Shown here: positions 55,042 through 64,000 of the stretch, one piece after another
Layout of the letters: each line of letters opens with the position of its first letter
Numbering within the stretch: the first letter of the stretch is position 1
Origin: Paraburkholderia youngii
GTDB lineage: Bacteria > Pseudomonadota > Gammaproteobacteria > Burkholderiales > Burkholderiaceae
Assembly: GCF_013366925.1 (NCBI RefSeq)
Contig: NZ_JAALDK010000001.1
Location: forward strand, 4,705,165-4,769,164
DNA: 64,000 nt
Direction of reading: 5' to 3'
Position numbers and translations under genes: made by a program
The notes under the pieces: generated by a model
What the model saw: the letters and a program-made list of their open reading frames with translations, nothing else
Told to the model about the DNA's origin: nothing
Databases searched by the model: none

Positions 55042-55989
55042 TCAACCCGCTTCCGTGCGTTGACTGCCGCTCTGCAAGCGCGCTCTGAGCGCCGCTTCGA
55101 AGCCCGTGAGCGCATTGGGCGCGGCGTCCGTGATCGCCCACCAGGTCATGCCCGCCGCGTCCCAGTGCGCGATCGAATAGCCGTCGTGACCGAGCGCCGC
55201 CGGCGCTGCGCCCTCCGCCGTGGACTGCGGAAACACGTACACGTCGATCACGTGCTTGCCGTAGCGGTACACGAGCACCGCGACCCGCTGATGCGCGAGG
55301 TAGTCGAGCCGGCCGCCCTGAAGCGCGAAGCCGGCCGCCGCGAGGTCCTCGACCGGCGGCGAATAGTCGAGCCGGCCGTTGAACCACGGCTTCACGGTGT
55401 GACGGTCCGTCGAAATCACGTCGATGTCGCGGCCGGAGACCTGCGCGCGCACATGGCTTTCGACGAGTTCGTCGGTGAACGGCGAGGATTCGGCCGGACG
55501 ATGCAGCGTCAGCGTCAGGACCGCGGCGGCCGCGCACAACGCGATCACCAGTGCCGCAAGACCGCCGTGCGCGGCCGCGCGGTTTGCACCGCCCGCGCCG
55601 AGCGGGCCGCCGAAGCCCCCGAGCCATCCGTCGAGCCACGCGGGCCACCACGCCCCGCGACGCTGACGCCGAGGTTGCTGCGTCACCGGTTGCGTCATCC
55701 CGGCGGCGGACTTCTTCGGTAGATCGTCGGGCGCCGCCGTCGCGGCCGACACCGCGGCCCCTTCGTCGACGACGCCGGGCAAGCCCGCCACGATCCGCGC
55801 CCGCAACGACTGCGGCGCCCGATGATACGGCGCCGCGCGCAGCGCGCCGCTCAGCGCGCGCACGTTGTCGCTCGCGCGCCGGCAATCGTCGCAGCTCTCG
55901 ATATGCTGCTGGACCCGGCGCGCATCGGGCGCCGGCAATTCGTGATCGGCATTCGCATCGAGGAGCGGCCGTGCTTCGTTACAGTCCAT
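55042..55989 (-). CDS. Anti-sigma factor with zinc-binding N-terminus (ZAS type)
   Basis: Membrane protein of 315 residues. The N-terminal ZAS motif H-x3-C-x2-C is in [13 protein letters not shown] (about residues 28-37), a coordination site for holding an ECF sigma factor. A Pro/Arg-rich linker is followed by one transmembrane helix (about 145-165, [20 protein letters not shown]) and a periplasmic sensor domain with [29 protein letters not shown]. Its start overlaps the sigma gene by eleven bases. The frame extends to 56052; the conserved [12 protein letters not shown] start is at 55989. The stress sensed is unknown. Confidence 0.88.
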   Translation of the reverse strand: MDCNEARPLLDANADHELPAPDARRVQQHIESCDDCRRASDNVRALSGALRAAPYHRAPQSLRARIVAGLPGVVDEGAAVSAATAAPDDLPKKSAAGMTQPVTQQPRRQRRGAWWPAWLDGWLGGFGGPLGAGGANRAAAHGGLAALVIALCAAAAVLTLTLHRPAESSPFTDELVESHVRAQVSGRDIDVISTDRHTVKPWFNGRLDYSPPVEDLAAAGFALQGGRLDYLAHQRVAVLVYRYGKHVIDVYVFPQSTAEGAAPAALGHDGYSIAHWDAAGMTWWAITDAAPNALTGFEAALRARLQSGSQRTEAG

Positions 55990-56869
55990 CCGGCGTCTCC
56001 TGAGCGGGGTCGGCGGCAGCGCCGGGAATGTTGAGGGGCCGGCCGTCGGCAAACGCCCGGAGCTGTGTCACTGTTGCGGTGGCGGGCATGCCCGCCGACG
56101 ATGCCGGGCGACCGTCGCCGGAACTTTTTGCCGGCTGGGCGCAGGGGGCGGCGGGCGCGGTGGCCGCCGACCTCGCGAGTCGCCCGGACTGCGCGTCCCG
56201 ATCCGACGGCGCCTCCTGCCGGCCACCCTGCCCGCCTTTACGCCCCTTGCCAACCGGCTCCCCTCCGCCTCGCTGCTGCGCCATCAACACCTCCGCCAGC
56301 TTGCGCCGCCCACGCGCGAGCCGCGACATCACCGTACCGATCGGCACATCGGCCACCACCGCGATCTCCCGATATCCCATCTCTTCGAGCTCACGCAAGA
56401 TCAGCACCTCGCGATACTCGACCGGCAAACGCGCCAGCGCATCGTGCACCAGTCGCACATCCTCGTCGCGGATCAGCAGTGTCTGCGGATCGTCACCGCC
56501 TGCGCTCCAGCCGTCGAGGGTCGCGTCGTCCATCGTTTCGTCGAATTCGAGCATGTCGTGTGACGGCGCGCGCCGCCGCCATTCCGTGTACCAGGTCCGG
56601 CGCACGATCGCGAGCAGCCACGGCCGTGCGGAGTCGCCGCGAAACGTATCGAAGAAGCGGAACGCGCGCATGAACGCTTCCTGCACGACGTCCTCGGCAT
56701 CGTTCGGATTGCCGCACAGCCAGCGCGCGAGGTTGTACGCGGCGTCCAGATGCGGCAACGCCAGCTGCTGGAAGCGGCGGCTTTTCGCGGCATCGGAATC
56801 GGCATCGGCGGCGGGGCGGGCACTTGGCTCGCCCCGCGCGCGGGCGGCGTCTGAATCGGTCTGGACCAC
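55979..56869 (-). CDS. ECF-family RNA polymerase sigma factor with C-terminal extension
   Basis: Extracytoplasmic-function sigma factor of 296 residues. Region 2 reads LPHLDAAYNLARWLCGNPNDAEDVVQEAF.RAFRFFDTFRG and region 4 LPVEYREVLILRELEEMGYREIAVVADVPIGTVMSRLARGR. Regions 2 to 4 end near residue 195; the remaining 100 residues, Gly/Arg/Ala/Pro-rich, are unusual, since most ECF factors are about 180-200 long. The start is GTG at 56869 with GAGGG upstream. The gene overlaps its anti-sigma gene. Confidence 0.88.
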   Translation of the reverse strand: MVQTDSDAARARGEPSARPAADADSDAAKSRRFQQLALPHLDAAYNLARWLCGNPNDAEDVVQEAFMRAFRFFDTFRGDSARPWLLAIVRRTWYTEWRRRAPSHDMLEFDETMDDATLDGWSAGGDDPQTLLIRDEDVRLVHDALARLPVEYREVLILRELEEMGYREIAVVADVPIGTVMSRLARGRRKLAEVLMAQQRGGGEPVGKGRKGGQGGRQEAPSDRDAQSGRLARSAATAPAAPCAQPAKSSGDGRPASSAGMPATATVTQLRAFADGRPLNIPGAAADPAQETPDGL

Positions 56870-57052
56870 GTGGGTCCCTCCAAGGGCATGGCGGCTGCGT
56901 CGTGCGGGTCGCTGCTGTCGAGCGCGCCGCGTGGTGTGCTGACGTGTCTTTCACAGCAGAACTGGCCATAGACCCAGTTTATTCCCGACTTCCGCCAGCA
57001 ATCGCCAAAAGTTCGGGCTCGCCCGCGCGCCTCTCGCCAACTGATACGCCCG

Positions 57053-57967
57053 CTAGTACGACGGCCGGTTCCAGTAGTCGTCGCTTGCGTACACGTCTTT
57101 CAGATAGTCGATGAAATAGCGCACCCGCGCCGGCACGTAGCGCTGCTGCGGATAGACCGCGAGGATGTCGTAATCGGGCAGCGCATACTCGTCGAGGACG
57201 GTTTCGAGCTCACCGCGCGCGAGCTGCTGCTGGATTTCCCATGTCGAGCGCCAGCCCAGTCCGAGCCCTTCCGAAACCCAGCGATGCAGCAGTTCGCCAT
57301 CGTTGCAGTCGAGGGAGCCCCCCACCCGCACCGTCGCGAGCTTGCCGTTGCGGCGAAAATACCAGCCGCGGTTCTGGCCGCCTTGCAGATTGAACGCGAG
57401 GCAGTTGTGGGCCGGCAGATCCTCGAGCGTCTTCGGCTTGCCGTGACGACGGAAATACTCGGGCGTACCGCACACCACGCGCCGGTTCGACGCGAGCTTC
57501 ACCGCGACGAAGTTCGGATCGACCGTGCCGCCGATGCGAATCGACAGGTCGTAGCCCTCGCGCACCAGATCGACGACCCGGTCGGTCAGATTGAACGACA
57601 TCTGCAACCCGGGTTTGTCGCGTAAAAATGCGGGCGCGAGCGGCGCGACATGCTTGCGGCCGAACGCGGCCGGCGCCGACACGATCAGATGGCCATTCAC
57701 CGCGCGGCGCCCCGCGCTCAGTTCATTTTCCGCCTGATCCCACTCGCTGAGGAGCCCGCGGCAGCGTTCGAGAAACGCCGCGCCGTCCTCGCTGACCACC
57801 AGCCGCCGCGTCGTGCGATACATCAGCTTCACGCCGAGGCGCTTCTCCAGCGCGTCGATGCGCCGCCCGAGAATCACCGGCGACACGCCCTCCTCCAGCG
57901 CCGCCGCCGCGAGACTGCCCGCATCGGCGACCCGCACGAAGGTTTCGATCTGTTTGAAGCGGTCCAT
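57053..57967 (-). CDS. LysR family transcriptional regulator
   Basis: Regulator of 304 residues. The N-terminal winged helix is MDRFKQIETFVRVADAGSLAAAALEEGVSPVILGRRIDALEKRLGVKL, followed by the effector-binding domain (about 90-300, HLIVSAPAAFGRKHVAP...). The start ATG ends at 57967; the upstream extension to 58075 lies in the divergent promoter region. It is divergent from gcl, 171 bases away, and probably regulates the glyoxylate genes; the effector is not deducible. Confidence 0.85.
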   Translation of the reverse strand: MDRFKQIETFVRVADAGSLAAAALEEGVSPVILGRRIDALEKRLGVKLMYRTTRRLVVSEDGAAFLERCRGLLSEWDQAENELSAGRRAVNGHLIVSAPAAFGRKHVAPLAPAFLRDKPGLQMSFNLTDRVVDLVREGYDLSIRIGGTVDPNFVAVKLASNRRVVCGTPEYFRRHGKPKTLEDLPAHNCLAFNLQGGQNRGWYFRRNGKLATVRVGGSLDCNDGELLHRWVSEGLGLGWRSTWEIQQQLARGELETVLDEYALPDYDILAVYPQQRYVPARVRYFIDYLKDVYASDDYWNRPSY

Positions 57968-58068
57968 GCTCGTCTCCCACCTGTCTCTTGCCGGGCTGAT
58001 GCCGGCCGTGCGCCGGTCGTCACGCCATTCCATACTTTTTGTTTCGGAATAAGCGACCCGGACTGATC

Positions 58069-58097
58069 TTATCAAACCTTTGGCGCAGGCCTACAGT
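58069..58097 (+). promoter_or_regulatory. Possible gcl promoter
   Basis: TTATCA (58069-58074), a 17-base spacer and TACAGT (58092-58097), 40 bases before the gcl start codon. Each hexamer matches four of six consensus bases, as often at activator-dependent promoters; the divergent LysR protein is a likely activator. Confidence 0.4.
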
Positions 58098-58138
58098 GTC
58101 CCTCAACCGACGTAATTACCGACATTGAGGAGACATCC

Positions 58139-59914
58139 ATGGCCAAGATGAGAGCCGTCGACGCCGCCGTTCTGGTGCTCGAAAAAGAAGGCATCGATAC
58201 CGCGTTCGGCGTGCCGGGCGCCGCGATCAACCCGTTCTACTCGGCGATGCGCAAAGCCGGCGGCATCAGTCACGTGCTCGCGCGTCACGTCGAGGGCGCG
58301 TCGCACATGGCCGAGGGCTATACGCGTGCCCAGCCGGGCAACATCGGCGTGTGCATCGGCACGTCGGGCCCCGCGGGCACCGACATGATCACCGGTCTGT
58401 ACTCCGCCCAGGCCGACTCGATTCCTATTCTGGCTATCACAGGCCAGGCGCCGCGCGCGCGTCTGTACAAGGAAGACTTCCAGGCCGTCGATATCGAAGC
58501 GATTGCGAAGCCCGTCACCAAGTGGGCCGTGACCGTGCGCGAGCCGGCCCTTGTGCCGCGGGTGTTCCAGCAGGCGTTCCATCTGATGCGCTCGGGCCGT
58601 CCGGGTCCTGTGCTGGTCGATCTGCCGATCGACGTGCAGCTCGCCGAAATCGAATTCGATATCGACACGTACGAACCGCTGCCCGTCTACAAGCCGAAGG
58701 CGACCCGCAAGCAGATCGAAGCGGCGCTGACGCTGCTCAACGATGCCGACAAGCCGTTGATCGTATCGGGCGGCGGCGTGTTGAACGCGGTGGCCGAAGA
58801 CCTGCTCGTGAAGTTCGCCGAAACGGTCGGCGTGCCGGTGATCCCGACGCTGATGTCGTGGGGCGCGATTCCGGACGACCATCCGCTGATGGCCGGCATG
58901 GTCGGTCTGCAGACCTCGCATCGCTATGGCAACGCGACGATGCTCGCATCCGACTTCGTGCTCGGCATCGGCAACCGCTGGGCCAACCGTCACACCGGCA
59001 GCGTCGATGTGTATACGAAGGGCCGCAAGTTCGTGCACGTCGATATCGAACCGACGCAGATCGGCCGCGTGTTCGGCCCGGATCTCGGCATCGTGTCGGA
59101 CGCGAAGGCCGCGCTCGAACTGTTCGTCGAAGTCGCCGGCGAATGGAAGGCCGCGGGCAAGCTGAAGGATCGCAGCGCGTGGGTTGCCGATTGCCAGCAA
59201 CGCAAGCGCACGATGCTGCGCAAGACGCACTTCGACAACGTGCCGATGAAGCCGCAGCGCGTCTATGAAGAGATGAATCAGGTGTTCGGCCGCGACACCT
59301 GCTACGTGAGCACGATCGGCTTGTCGCAGATTGCCGCCGCGCAATTCCTGCACGTGTACAAGGCACGCAACTGGATCAACTGCGGCCAGGCCGGCCCGCT
59401 CGGCTGGACGATTCCGGCGGCGCTCGGCGTGCGCGCGGCCGATCCGCAACGGCCGATCGTCGCGCTGTCCGGCGACTACGACTTCCAGTTCATGATCGAA
59501 GAGCTCGCGGCGGGCGCGCAATTCAAGCTGCCGTACGTGCACGTCGTCGTGAACAACTCGTATCTCGGGCTGATCCGCCAGGCACAGCGCGCTTTCGAAA
59601 TGGACTACTGCGTGCAGCTCGGCTTCGAAAACATCAACTCGCCGGAGACCAACGGCTATGGCGTCGATCACGTCGCGGTCGCCGAAGGTCTCGGTTGCAA
59701 GGCGATTCGCGTGTTCAAGCCGGAAGAGCTGAAGCCGGCGCTGCAAAAAGCGCAGTCGATGCTCGTCGAGTTCAACGTGCCGGTGATCGTCGAAGTGATT
59801 CTCGAACGCGTGACCAACATCTCGATGGGCACCGAGATCGACGCGATCAACGAGTTCGAGGAACTCGCTGAAAAGCGCGAGGACGCGCCGACCGCGATCA
59901 GCCTGCTCGATTGA
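58139..59914 (+). CDS. gcl: Glyoxylate carboligase (tartronate-semialdehyde synthase)
   Basis: ThDP- and FAD-binding enzyme of 591 residues that joins two glyoxylates to tartronate semialdehyde plus CO2. It is nearly colinear with E. coli Gcl. It starts [18 protein letters not shown] and contains [37 protein letters not shown] and ThDP motif GDYDFQF...VNNSYLGLI. Position 51 is Val (RHVEGASHM), the hallmark of Gcl, which unlike most ThDP enzymes lacks the catalytic Glu there. GAGGAG precedes the ATG. Confidence 0.97.
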   Translation: MAKMRAVDAAVLVLEKEGIDTAFGVPGAAINPFYSAMRKAGGISHVLARHVEGASHMAEGYTRAQPGNIGVCIGTSGPAGTDMITGLYSAQADSIPILAITGQAPRARLYKEDFQAVDIEAIAKPVTKWAVTVREPALVPRVFQQAFHLMRSGRPGPVLVDLPIDVQLAEIEFDIDTYEPLPVYKPKATRKQIEAALTLLNDADKPLIVSGGGVLNAVAEDLLVKFAETVGVPVIPTLMSWGAIPDDHPLMAGMVGLQTSHRYGNATMLASDFVLGIGNRWANRHTGSVDVYTKGRKFVHVDIEPTQIGRVFGPDLGIVSDAKAALELFVEVAGEWKAAGKLKDRSAWVADCQQRKRTMLRKTHFDNVPMKPQRVYEEMNQVFGRDTCYVSTIGLSQIAAAQFLHVYKARNWINCGQAGPLGWTIPAALGVRAADPQRPIVALSGDYDFQFMIEELAAGAQFKLPYVHVVVNNSYLGLIRQAQRAFEMDYCVQLGFENINSPETNGYGVDHVAVAEGLGCKAIRVFKPEELKPALQKAQSMLVEFNVPVIVEVILERVTNISMGTEIDAINEFEELAEKREDAPTAISLLD

Positions 59915-60041
59915 GCGTCGCGCGTTCGAAGTACCCGAGGCATTCAGCGCGCACGATGCGCGAGGGCCGGGCTCACGCTCCGCGCCCTCGCCTCATCACG
60001 CCCAGCGCCATTCCCTGACCGACCTGAGAGACAAAAGCACC

Positions 60042-60851
60042 ATGCCGAAATTCGCAGCGAACCTGACGATGCTGTTCAACGAAGTGCCGTTCCTCGACCG
60101 TTTCGCGGCAGCAGCCAACGCCGGCTTTCACGCGGTCGAATTCCTGTTTCCGTATCCGTATTCGATCGCCGAGTTGGGCGAACGTCTGCAGCAGAACCGC
60201 CTGAAGCTGGTGCTGCACAACCTGCCGGCGGGCAACTGGGAAGCCGGCGAACGCGGCATCGCGTGTCTGCCCGACCGGGTCGCCGAGTTCCAGGAAGGCG
60301 TCGGCCGCGCGATCGAATACGCAAGCGCGTTGAAGGTGCCGCAACTGAATTGCCTCGTCGGTATTCCGGGCGCGAACGTCTCCGCCGACACCGCCCGCGC
60401 GACGATCGTCGAAAACCTGCGCTTTGCCGCGCGCGAGTTGAAGAAGGCCGGCATCCGGCTGCTCGTCGAGCCGTGCAACTCGTACGACATTCCGGGCTTC
60501 GCGCTGAACCGTTCGCGCGATGGACTCGACGTGATTCGCGAAGTCGGCTCGGACAATCTGTTCCTGCAATACGACATCTATCACATGCAACGGATGGAAG
60601 GCGAACTCGCGGCGACGATCGAAAAGAACCTCGCGCAGATCGCGCATATCCAGCTTGCGGACAACCCCGGACGGCATGAACCGGGCACCGGCGAGATCAA
60701 CTATCCGTATCTGTTCGCGCTGCTCGACTCACTTGGCTACGACGGCTACGTCGGTTGCGAATACAAGCCGCGCACGACGACCGAGGCCGGCCTCGGCTGG
60801 GTGCAAAGCGTCGCTGGTCAGGCACGCGGCGCGGCACATGCGGCGGCTTGA
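60042..60851 (+). CDS. hyi: Hydroxypyruvate isomerase
   Basis: TIM-barrel enzyme of 269 residues that interconverts hydroxypyruvate and tartronate semialdehyde. It reads MPKFAANLTMLFNEVPFLDRF, HNLPAGNWEAGERGIACLPDR, LLVEPCNSYDIPGF and LQYDIYHMQRMEGEL; acidic metal and catalytic residues lie in the latter two blocks. It stands between gcl and the reductase gene, the usual glyoxylate cluster order. Confidence 0.94.
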   Translation: MPKFAANLTMLFNEVPFLDRFAAAANAGFHAVEFLFPYPYSIAELGERLQQNRLKLVLHNLPAGNWEAGERGIACLPDRVAEFQEGVGRAIEYASALKVPQLNCLVGIPGANVSADTARATIVENLRFAARELKKAGIRLLVEPCNSYDIPGFALNRSRDGLDVIREVGSDNLFLQYDIYHMQRMEGELAATIEKNLAQIAHIQLADNPGRHEPGTGEINYPYLFALLDSLGYDGYVGCEYKPRTTTEAGLGWVQSVAGQARGAAHAAA

Positions 60852-60899
60852 GACTCGTCAGGCTCAACGCACGCCCCCTATAACCCTGGAGATTCACAC

Positions 60900-61811
60900 A
60901 TGGCAAAGATCGGCTTCATCGGGCTCGGCATCATGGGCGCGCACATGGCGCGCAACCTCATCAAGGGAGGTCACTCGCTGTTCGTGAACGGCGCGTATCC
61001 AGTGCCAGACGACATCGCGAAGAGCGCGAGCGTGGTCGCCAGTTCGACCGCGGTCGCGCAGGCCACCGACATCGTCATCATCATGGTGCCGGACACGCCT
61101 GACGTCGCCAACGTGCTGTTTGCCGACGACGGCGTCGCCGCCGGCCTCAGCAAAGGCAAGCTCGTGATCGACATGAGCTCGATCTCGCCGCTCGACACCC
61201 AGGCGTTCGCGAAGAAGATCAACGCGCTCGGCGTCGACTATCTCGATGCGCCGGTGTCCGGTGGCGAAATCGGCGCACGCGACGCGTCGCTGACGATCAT
61301 GGTCGGCGGTCCCGAGAAGGCCTTCGCTTTAGCCAAGCCGCTGTTCGAGCTGATGGGCAGGAACATCTCGCTGATCGGCGAGAACGGCGCGGGTCAGACC
61401 TGCAAGGTCGCGAACCAGATCATCGTCGCGCTGAACATCGAAGCGGTCGCGGAAGCGCTGCTGTTCGCGTCGCGCTCGGGCGCCGATCCGGAGCGCGTGC
61501 GCCGCGCGCTGATGGGCGGTTTCGCGTCATCGCGGATTCTCGAAGTGCATGGCGAGCGCATGACGAAGCGCACCTTCAATCCGGGCTTTCGGATCGAGCT
61601 GCATCAGAAGGACCTGAATCTCGCGCTCGATGGCGCGCGCAAGCTTGGCATCGCGCTGCCGCATACCGCGAGCGCGCAGCAGTTGTTCAGCGTGTGCGCG
61701 GCAAACGGCGGCAAGGCATGGGATCACTCGGCGATGGTGCGCGCGCTCGAGATCATGGCGAATCACGAGGTCGCGCAAACGCCGGATAGCAAGGAGGCGA
61801 AGGCGGCCTGA
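60900..61811 (+). CDS. glxR: 2-hydroxy-3-oxopropionate (tartronate semialdehyde) reductase
   Basis: Beta-hydroxyacid dehydrogenase of 303 residues that reduces tartronate semialdehyde to D-glycerate with NAD(P)H. The Rossmann motif IGFIGLGIMGAHMARNL starts the protein. The substrate signature DAPVSGGEIGARDASLTIMVGG and the catalytic lysine segment GAGQTCKVANQIIV are intact. It completes the glyoxylate-to-glycerate route begun by gcl. GGAG precedes the ATG. Confidence 0.94.
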   Translation: MAKIGFIGLGIMGAHMARNLIKGGHSLFVNGAYPVPDDIAKSASVVASSTAVAQATDIVIIMVPDTPDVANVLFADDGVAAGLSKGKLVIDMSSISPLDTQAFAKKINALGVDYLDAPVSGGEIGARDASLTIMVGGPEKAFALAKPLFELMGRNISLIGENGAGQTCKVANQIIVALNIEAVAEALLFASRSGADPERVRRALMGGFASSRILEVHGERMTKRTFNPGFRIELHQKDLNLALDGARKLGIALPHTASAQQLFSVCAANGGKAWDHSAMVRALEIMANHEVAQTPDSKEAKAA

Positions 61812-62074
61812 GGTCTGCCTTCGTGGTTCCTGTGTGATTGAGCTCGTCGTCGATTGCGCTGATGGCCGCTTCGGCATCCGCGCGGTAATGATGAGCACAG
61901 GTGGGGCGCCCGTTCGTCGCCCGGCGGCTTCGGCTGCTGGCGCGGTGGAACGGGCAAATCGCGCCGCTCTGGGCTGAGAGCGGCAAGTGGGGTCCGCAGC
62001 GGCACCCGGCGACGCCGAGGAAGCCTTGGTCGGTCAGACGTCGTCGTCGGGTGTCCGGCTGTCGGATTCGTCAA
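61812..62074. other. Convergent gap between glxR and asparaginase
   Basis: About 260 bases between convergent genes. I see no gene with family support and no clear Rho-independent terminator. Confidence 0.5.
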
Positions 62075-63121
62075 TCAGTATGTATCGAACACCTTCTGCA
62101 ACGCAGCCGGCGCCGTATGGCCCGCTGCCAGCGCCAGCATCAACAGCACGCGCGCCTTGTACGGATTCAGCGTACCCGCGCTGACGAAGCCGAGCGCGTC
62201 GTCGGCGGCGGCGCCGTTGCGCATCACATGCCCCGAGCCGACACGCGACGAGCGCACCACCGCGATACCGCGCGACACCGCCTCGGCGAGCGCCTGCTGC
62301 AACGCCTGATGGAACGAGCCATTGCCCGTGCCCGCGACGACGATGCCGCGCACGCCCGCGGCGACGAGCGCATCGACGGCAGTGCGCGACACGCCCGCAT
62401 AGCTCGCGACGATCTCCACGTGCGGCCACGCCGTATCGATCGCGAACTCGCTCGCAAGCGTATGTGCGCGCACCACACTGCGTTGAAACTCGACGCGCCC
62501 ATCCTGCACCCAGCCGAGCGCACCGATTTCCGGCGACTGGAACGCGTCGACCGCATAGGTGCTCGTCTTTACGACGTCGCGCGCGCTATGAATGCGGTTG
62601 TTGAACGCGACCAGCACGCCCTGCCCGCGCGAAGCCGCATGCGCCGTGACCGTCACCGCGTTCAGCAGATTCAACGGACCATCGGCCGATAGCGCCGACG
62701 CCGGCCGCATCGCCGCGGTCAGCACGACTGGCTTGTCCGACTTGACGGTCAGATGCAGCAGGTAGGCGGTTTCTTCGAGCGTGTCGGTGCCGTGCGTGAC
62801 GACCACGCCGTCGACGTCGTCGCTCGCGAGCAGCGTGTTGATACGTTGCGCGAGCGTGGTCCACAGCGGCAGCGCCATGTCCTTACTATCGACGCTGGCG
62901 ATCTGCTCCGGCGCGATCCGCGCAACCGTCGACAGCGCCGGCACCGCCGCGAGCAACTGATCGACGCCGACGACGCCCGCCTGATAGCCGGACGTGTTGG
63001 CGGCGTCCGCTGCCGCGCCGGCGATCGTGCCGCCGGTCGCGAGCACGGCGATGCATGGCAACGAGGAAGTGGAGCCCGGCGTGCTGGGAGGAGTCGGGAG
63101 AGAGGAAGTCGAGGTATTCAT
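62075..63121 (-). CDS. L-asparaginase
   Basis: Amidohydrolase of 348 residues that hydrolyses asparagine to aspartate and ammonia. The two active-site threonine motifs are in VLATGGTIAGAA near residue 30 and VVTHGTDTLEETAYLL near 110, with the catalytic Lys region VVLTAAMRPA. A Ser/Thr/Pro-rich stretch of about 25 residues precedes the enzyme and is not a typical signal peptide; a cytoplasmic form is likely. The frame extends to 63157; the ATG ending at 63121 is chosen. Confidence 0.9.
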   Translation of the reverse strand: MNTSTSSLPTPPSTPGSTSSLPCIAVLATGGTIAGAAADAANTSGYQAGVVGVDQLLAAVPALSTVARIAPEQIASVDSKDMALPLWTTLAQRINTLLASDDVDGVVVTHGTDTLEETAYLLHLTVKSDKPVVLTAAMRPASALSADGPLNLLNAVTVTAHAASRGQGVLVAFNNRIHSARDVVKTSTYAVDAFQSPEIGALGWVQDGRVEFQRSVVRAHTLASEFAIDTAWPHVEIVASYAGVSRTAVDALVAAGVRGIVVAGTGNGSFHQALQQALAEAVSRGIAVVRSSRVGSGHVMRNGAAADDALGFVSAGTLNPYKARVLLMLALAAGHTAPAALQKVFDTY

Positions 63122-63174
63122 GGCGGCGATTGTAAGCGATGCGCCGCGCGCCGCCATGCGTGAAAGCGCGAGGC

Positions 63175-64000
63175 CTAAGCGGCCTCGCGCAACTGCGCCG
63201 CGATATCGGTCTCGCTCAGCTGCGGTGCGAACATCTCGATCAGCCGATACGCGTACGCACGCAGGAACGCGCCCTTGCGCAAGCCGACGCGCGTCGTGCT
63301 CGCCTCGAACAGATGCTGCGTATCGAGCGCGACGAGTTCGGTGTCGCGCTTCGGGTCGTAGGCCATCGCCGCGACCACGCCGATGCCCATGCCGAGCTCG
63401 ACGTAGGTCTTGATCACGTCGGCGTCGATCGCGGTCAGCACGACGTCGGGCAATGCGCCTGCTTTCGCGAATGCCTGGTCGATATGCGAGCGGCCCGTGA
63501 AGTCCTGGTCGTACGTGACGATCGGGAATTCGGCGATCTCGTCGAGCGTCAGGTTTTCACGGCCGACCAGCGGATGATCCTTCGGCACCACCACCACGTG
63601 ATGCCACGAATAGCACGGGAACGTGACGATGTCGGGAAAGCGGTCGAGCGCCTCGGTCGAGATGCCGATATCGGCCTCGCCGTTGATGATCATCTGCGCG
63701 ATCTGCTGCGGGCTGCCCTGACGCAGCGCCAGATGCACTTTCGGGAACACCGCCGTGAACTGTCGAACCACCTTCGGCAGCGCGTAGCGGGCCTGCGTGT
63801 GGGTGGTCGCGACGACGAGGTGGCCGCTGTCCTGATCCGCGTACTGACGCGCGACGCGGCGCAGATTCTCCGCATCGAGCAGCATCCGCTCGATCAGCTG
63901 ATGCACGGCCTTGCCCGGTTCGGTGAGGCCCGTCAGCCGCTTGCCGCGGCGAATGAAAATGTCGACGCCGAGTTCGTCCTCGAGATCCTTGATCTGCTTG
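63175..64000 (-). CDS. CysB-type LysR regulator (N-terminus beyond the window edge)
   Basis: LysR-family activator, 274 residues visible, cut by the right edge. The visible 5' part reads KQIKDLEDELGVDIFIRRGKR, the end of the CysB helix-turn-helix. The effector domain follows with SGHLVVATTHTQARYALPKVV, LRQGSPQQIAQMIINGEADIGI and a C-terminal RVGLRKGAFLRAYAYRLIEMFAP, close to CysB/Cbl proteins that sense O-acetylserine, thiosulfate or sulfate. Any ATG-initiated frame inside the window is an internal start. CysB versus Cbl/SsuR cannot be told without the rest. Confidence 0.88.
   Translation of the reverse strand, partial: KQIKDLEDELGVDIFIRRGKRLTGLTEPGKAVHQLIERMLLDAENLRRVARQYADQDSGHLVVATTHTQARYALPKVVRQFTAVFPKVHLALRQGSPQQIAQMIINGEADIGISTEALDRFPDIVTFPCYSWHHVVVVPKDHPLVGRENLTLDEIAEFPIVTYDQDFTGRSHIDQAFAKAGALPDVVLTAIDADVIKTYVELGMGIGVVAAMAYDPKRDTELVALDTQHLFEASTTRVGLRKGAFLRAYAYRLIEMFAPQLSETDIAAQLREAA

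Noticed and set aside
1..64000. tRNA genes, CRISPR arrays and insertion sequences
   Set aside because: No cloverleaf with a GGTTCGA-type T arm, no evenly spaced direct repeats, and no transposase frame was found by eye; a dedicated scan could still find a tRNA I missed.

Overview
The window is high-GC chromosomal DNA from a betaproteobacterium of the Burkholderiaceae, most like Burkholderia or Paraburkholderia. The evidence is gene content and order: rpoS-nlpD-pcm-surE, the 4.5S RNA gene next to dnaX-ybaB-recR, trxA-rho, type B L31, alaA-hom-thrC followed by moeA-moaD-moaE, an arn cluster with ArnA split into two genes, rpsF-priB-rpsR-rplI, and gcl-hyi-glxR. Almost all of it is core genome. 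The clearly mobile DNA is one group II intron; one gene remnant is decayed. I saw no tRNA, rRNA, CRISPR array or insertion sequence.

Layout. 1-3301 (minus): stationary-phase sigma factor (cut by the edge), NlpD, protein-repair methyltransferase and SurE, with stop/start overlaps at pcm/nlpD and surE/pcm. 3527-4501: a zinc-free quinone oxidoreductase. 4580-8803 (minus): an SsuABC/TauABC-type transporter below a CaiB-family CoA-transferase. 8958-12875 (minus): recR, ybaB, dnaX and the 4.5S RNA. 13383-15262: thioredoxin and Rho, then a decayed transporter fragment, MtfA and L31B. 17367-20506: an ArnT-like membrane protein coupled to a MATE pump. 20631-21487 (minus): a MerR regulator overlapping a carboxymuconolactone-decarboxylase-like gene. 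21799-25680: a secreted helix-hairpin-helix protein, a YidB-like protein and ClpB with a recognisable sigma-32 promoter. 25851-27186: NsrR divergent from a group 3 truncated haemoglobin, a nitric-oxide response pair.

27261-33700 (minus) carries alanine/threonine biosynthesis plus molybdopterin synthesis. A complete group II intron (about 33987-36542) sits between alaA and the arn region, beside a gene-free stretch packed with perfect hairpins. 36968-44856 is the L-Ara4N lipid A modification operon (a small Mth938-like protein, ArnT, an ArnE/F-like carrier, ArnB, ArnC, split ArnA, ArnD). 45062-49873 holds a peroxiredoxin, a predicted promoter-plus-terminator unit that could be a small RNA, a PIN-PhoH ATPase, an NlpC/P60 lipoprotein and an SDR protein that lacks the usual catalytic residues. 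50041-54848 (minus) has Pit phosphate transport with its DUF47 partner, DnaB, and the rpsF-priB-rpsR-rplI operon. 55042-56869 is an ECF sigma/anti-sigma pair. 57053-61811 is a LysR regulator divergent from the glyoxylate-to-glycerate genes. The window ends with an asparaginase and a CysB-type regulator cut by the right edge.

The observations most worth following are the hairpin array at 36543-36796, the candidate small RNA at about 45543-45694, the intron boundaries, and the SDR protein with a degenerate active site. Start codons were re-chosen for many genes from family alignment and ribosome-binding sites; these choices are stated in each entry.
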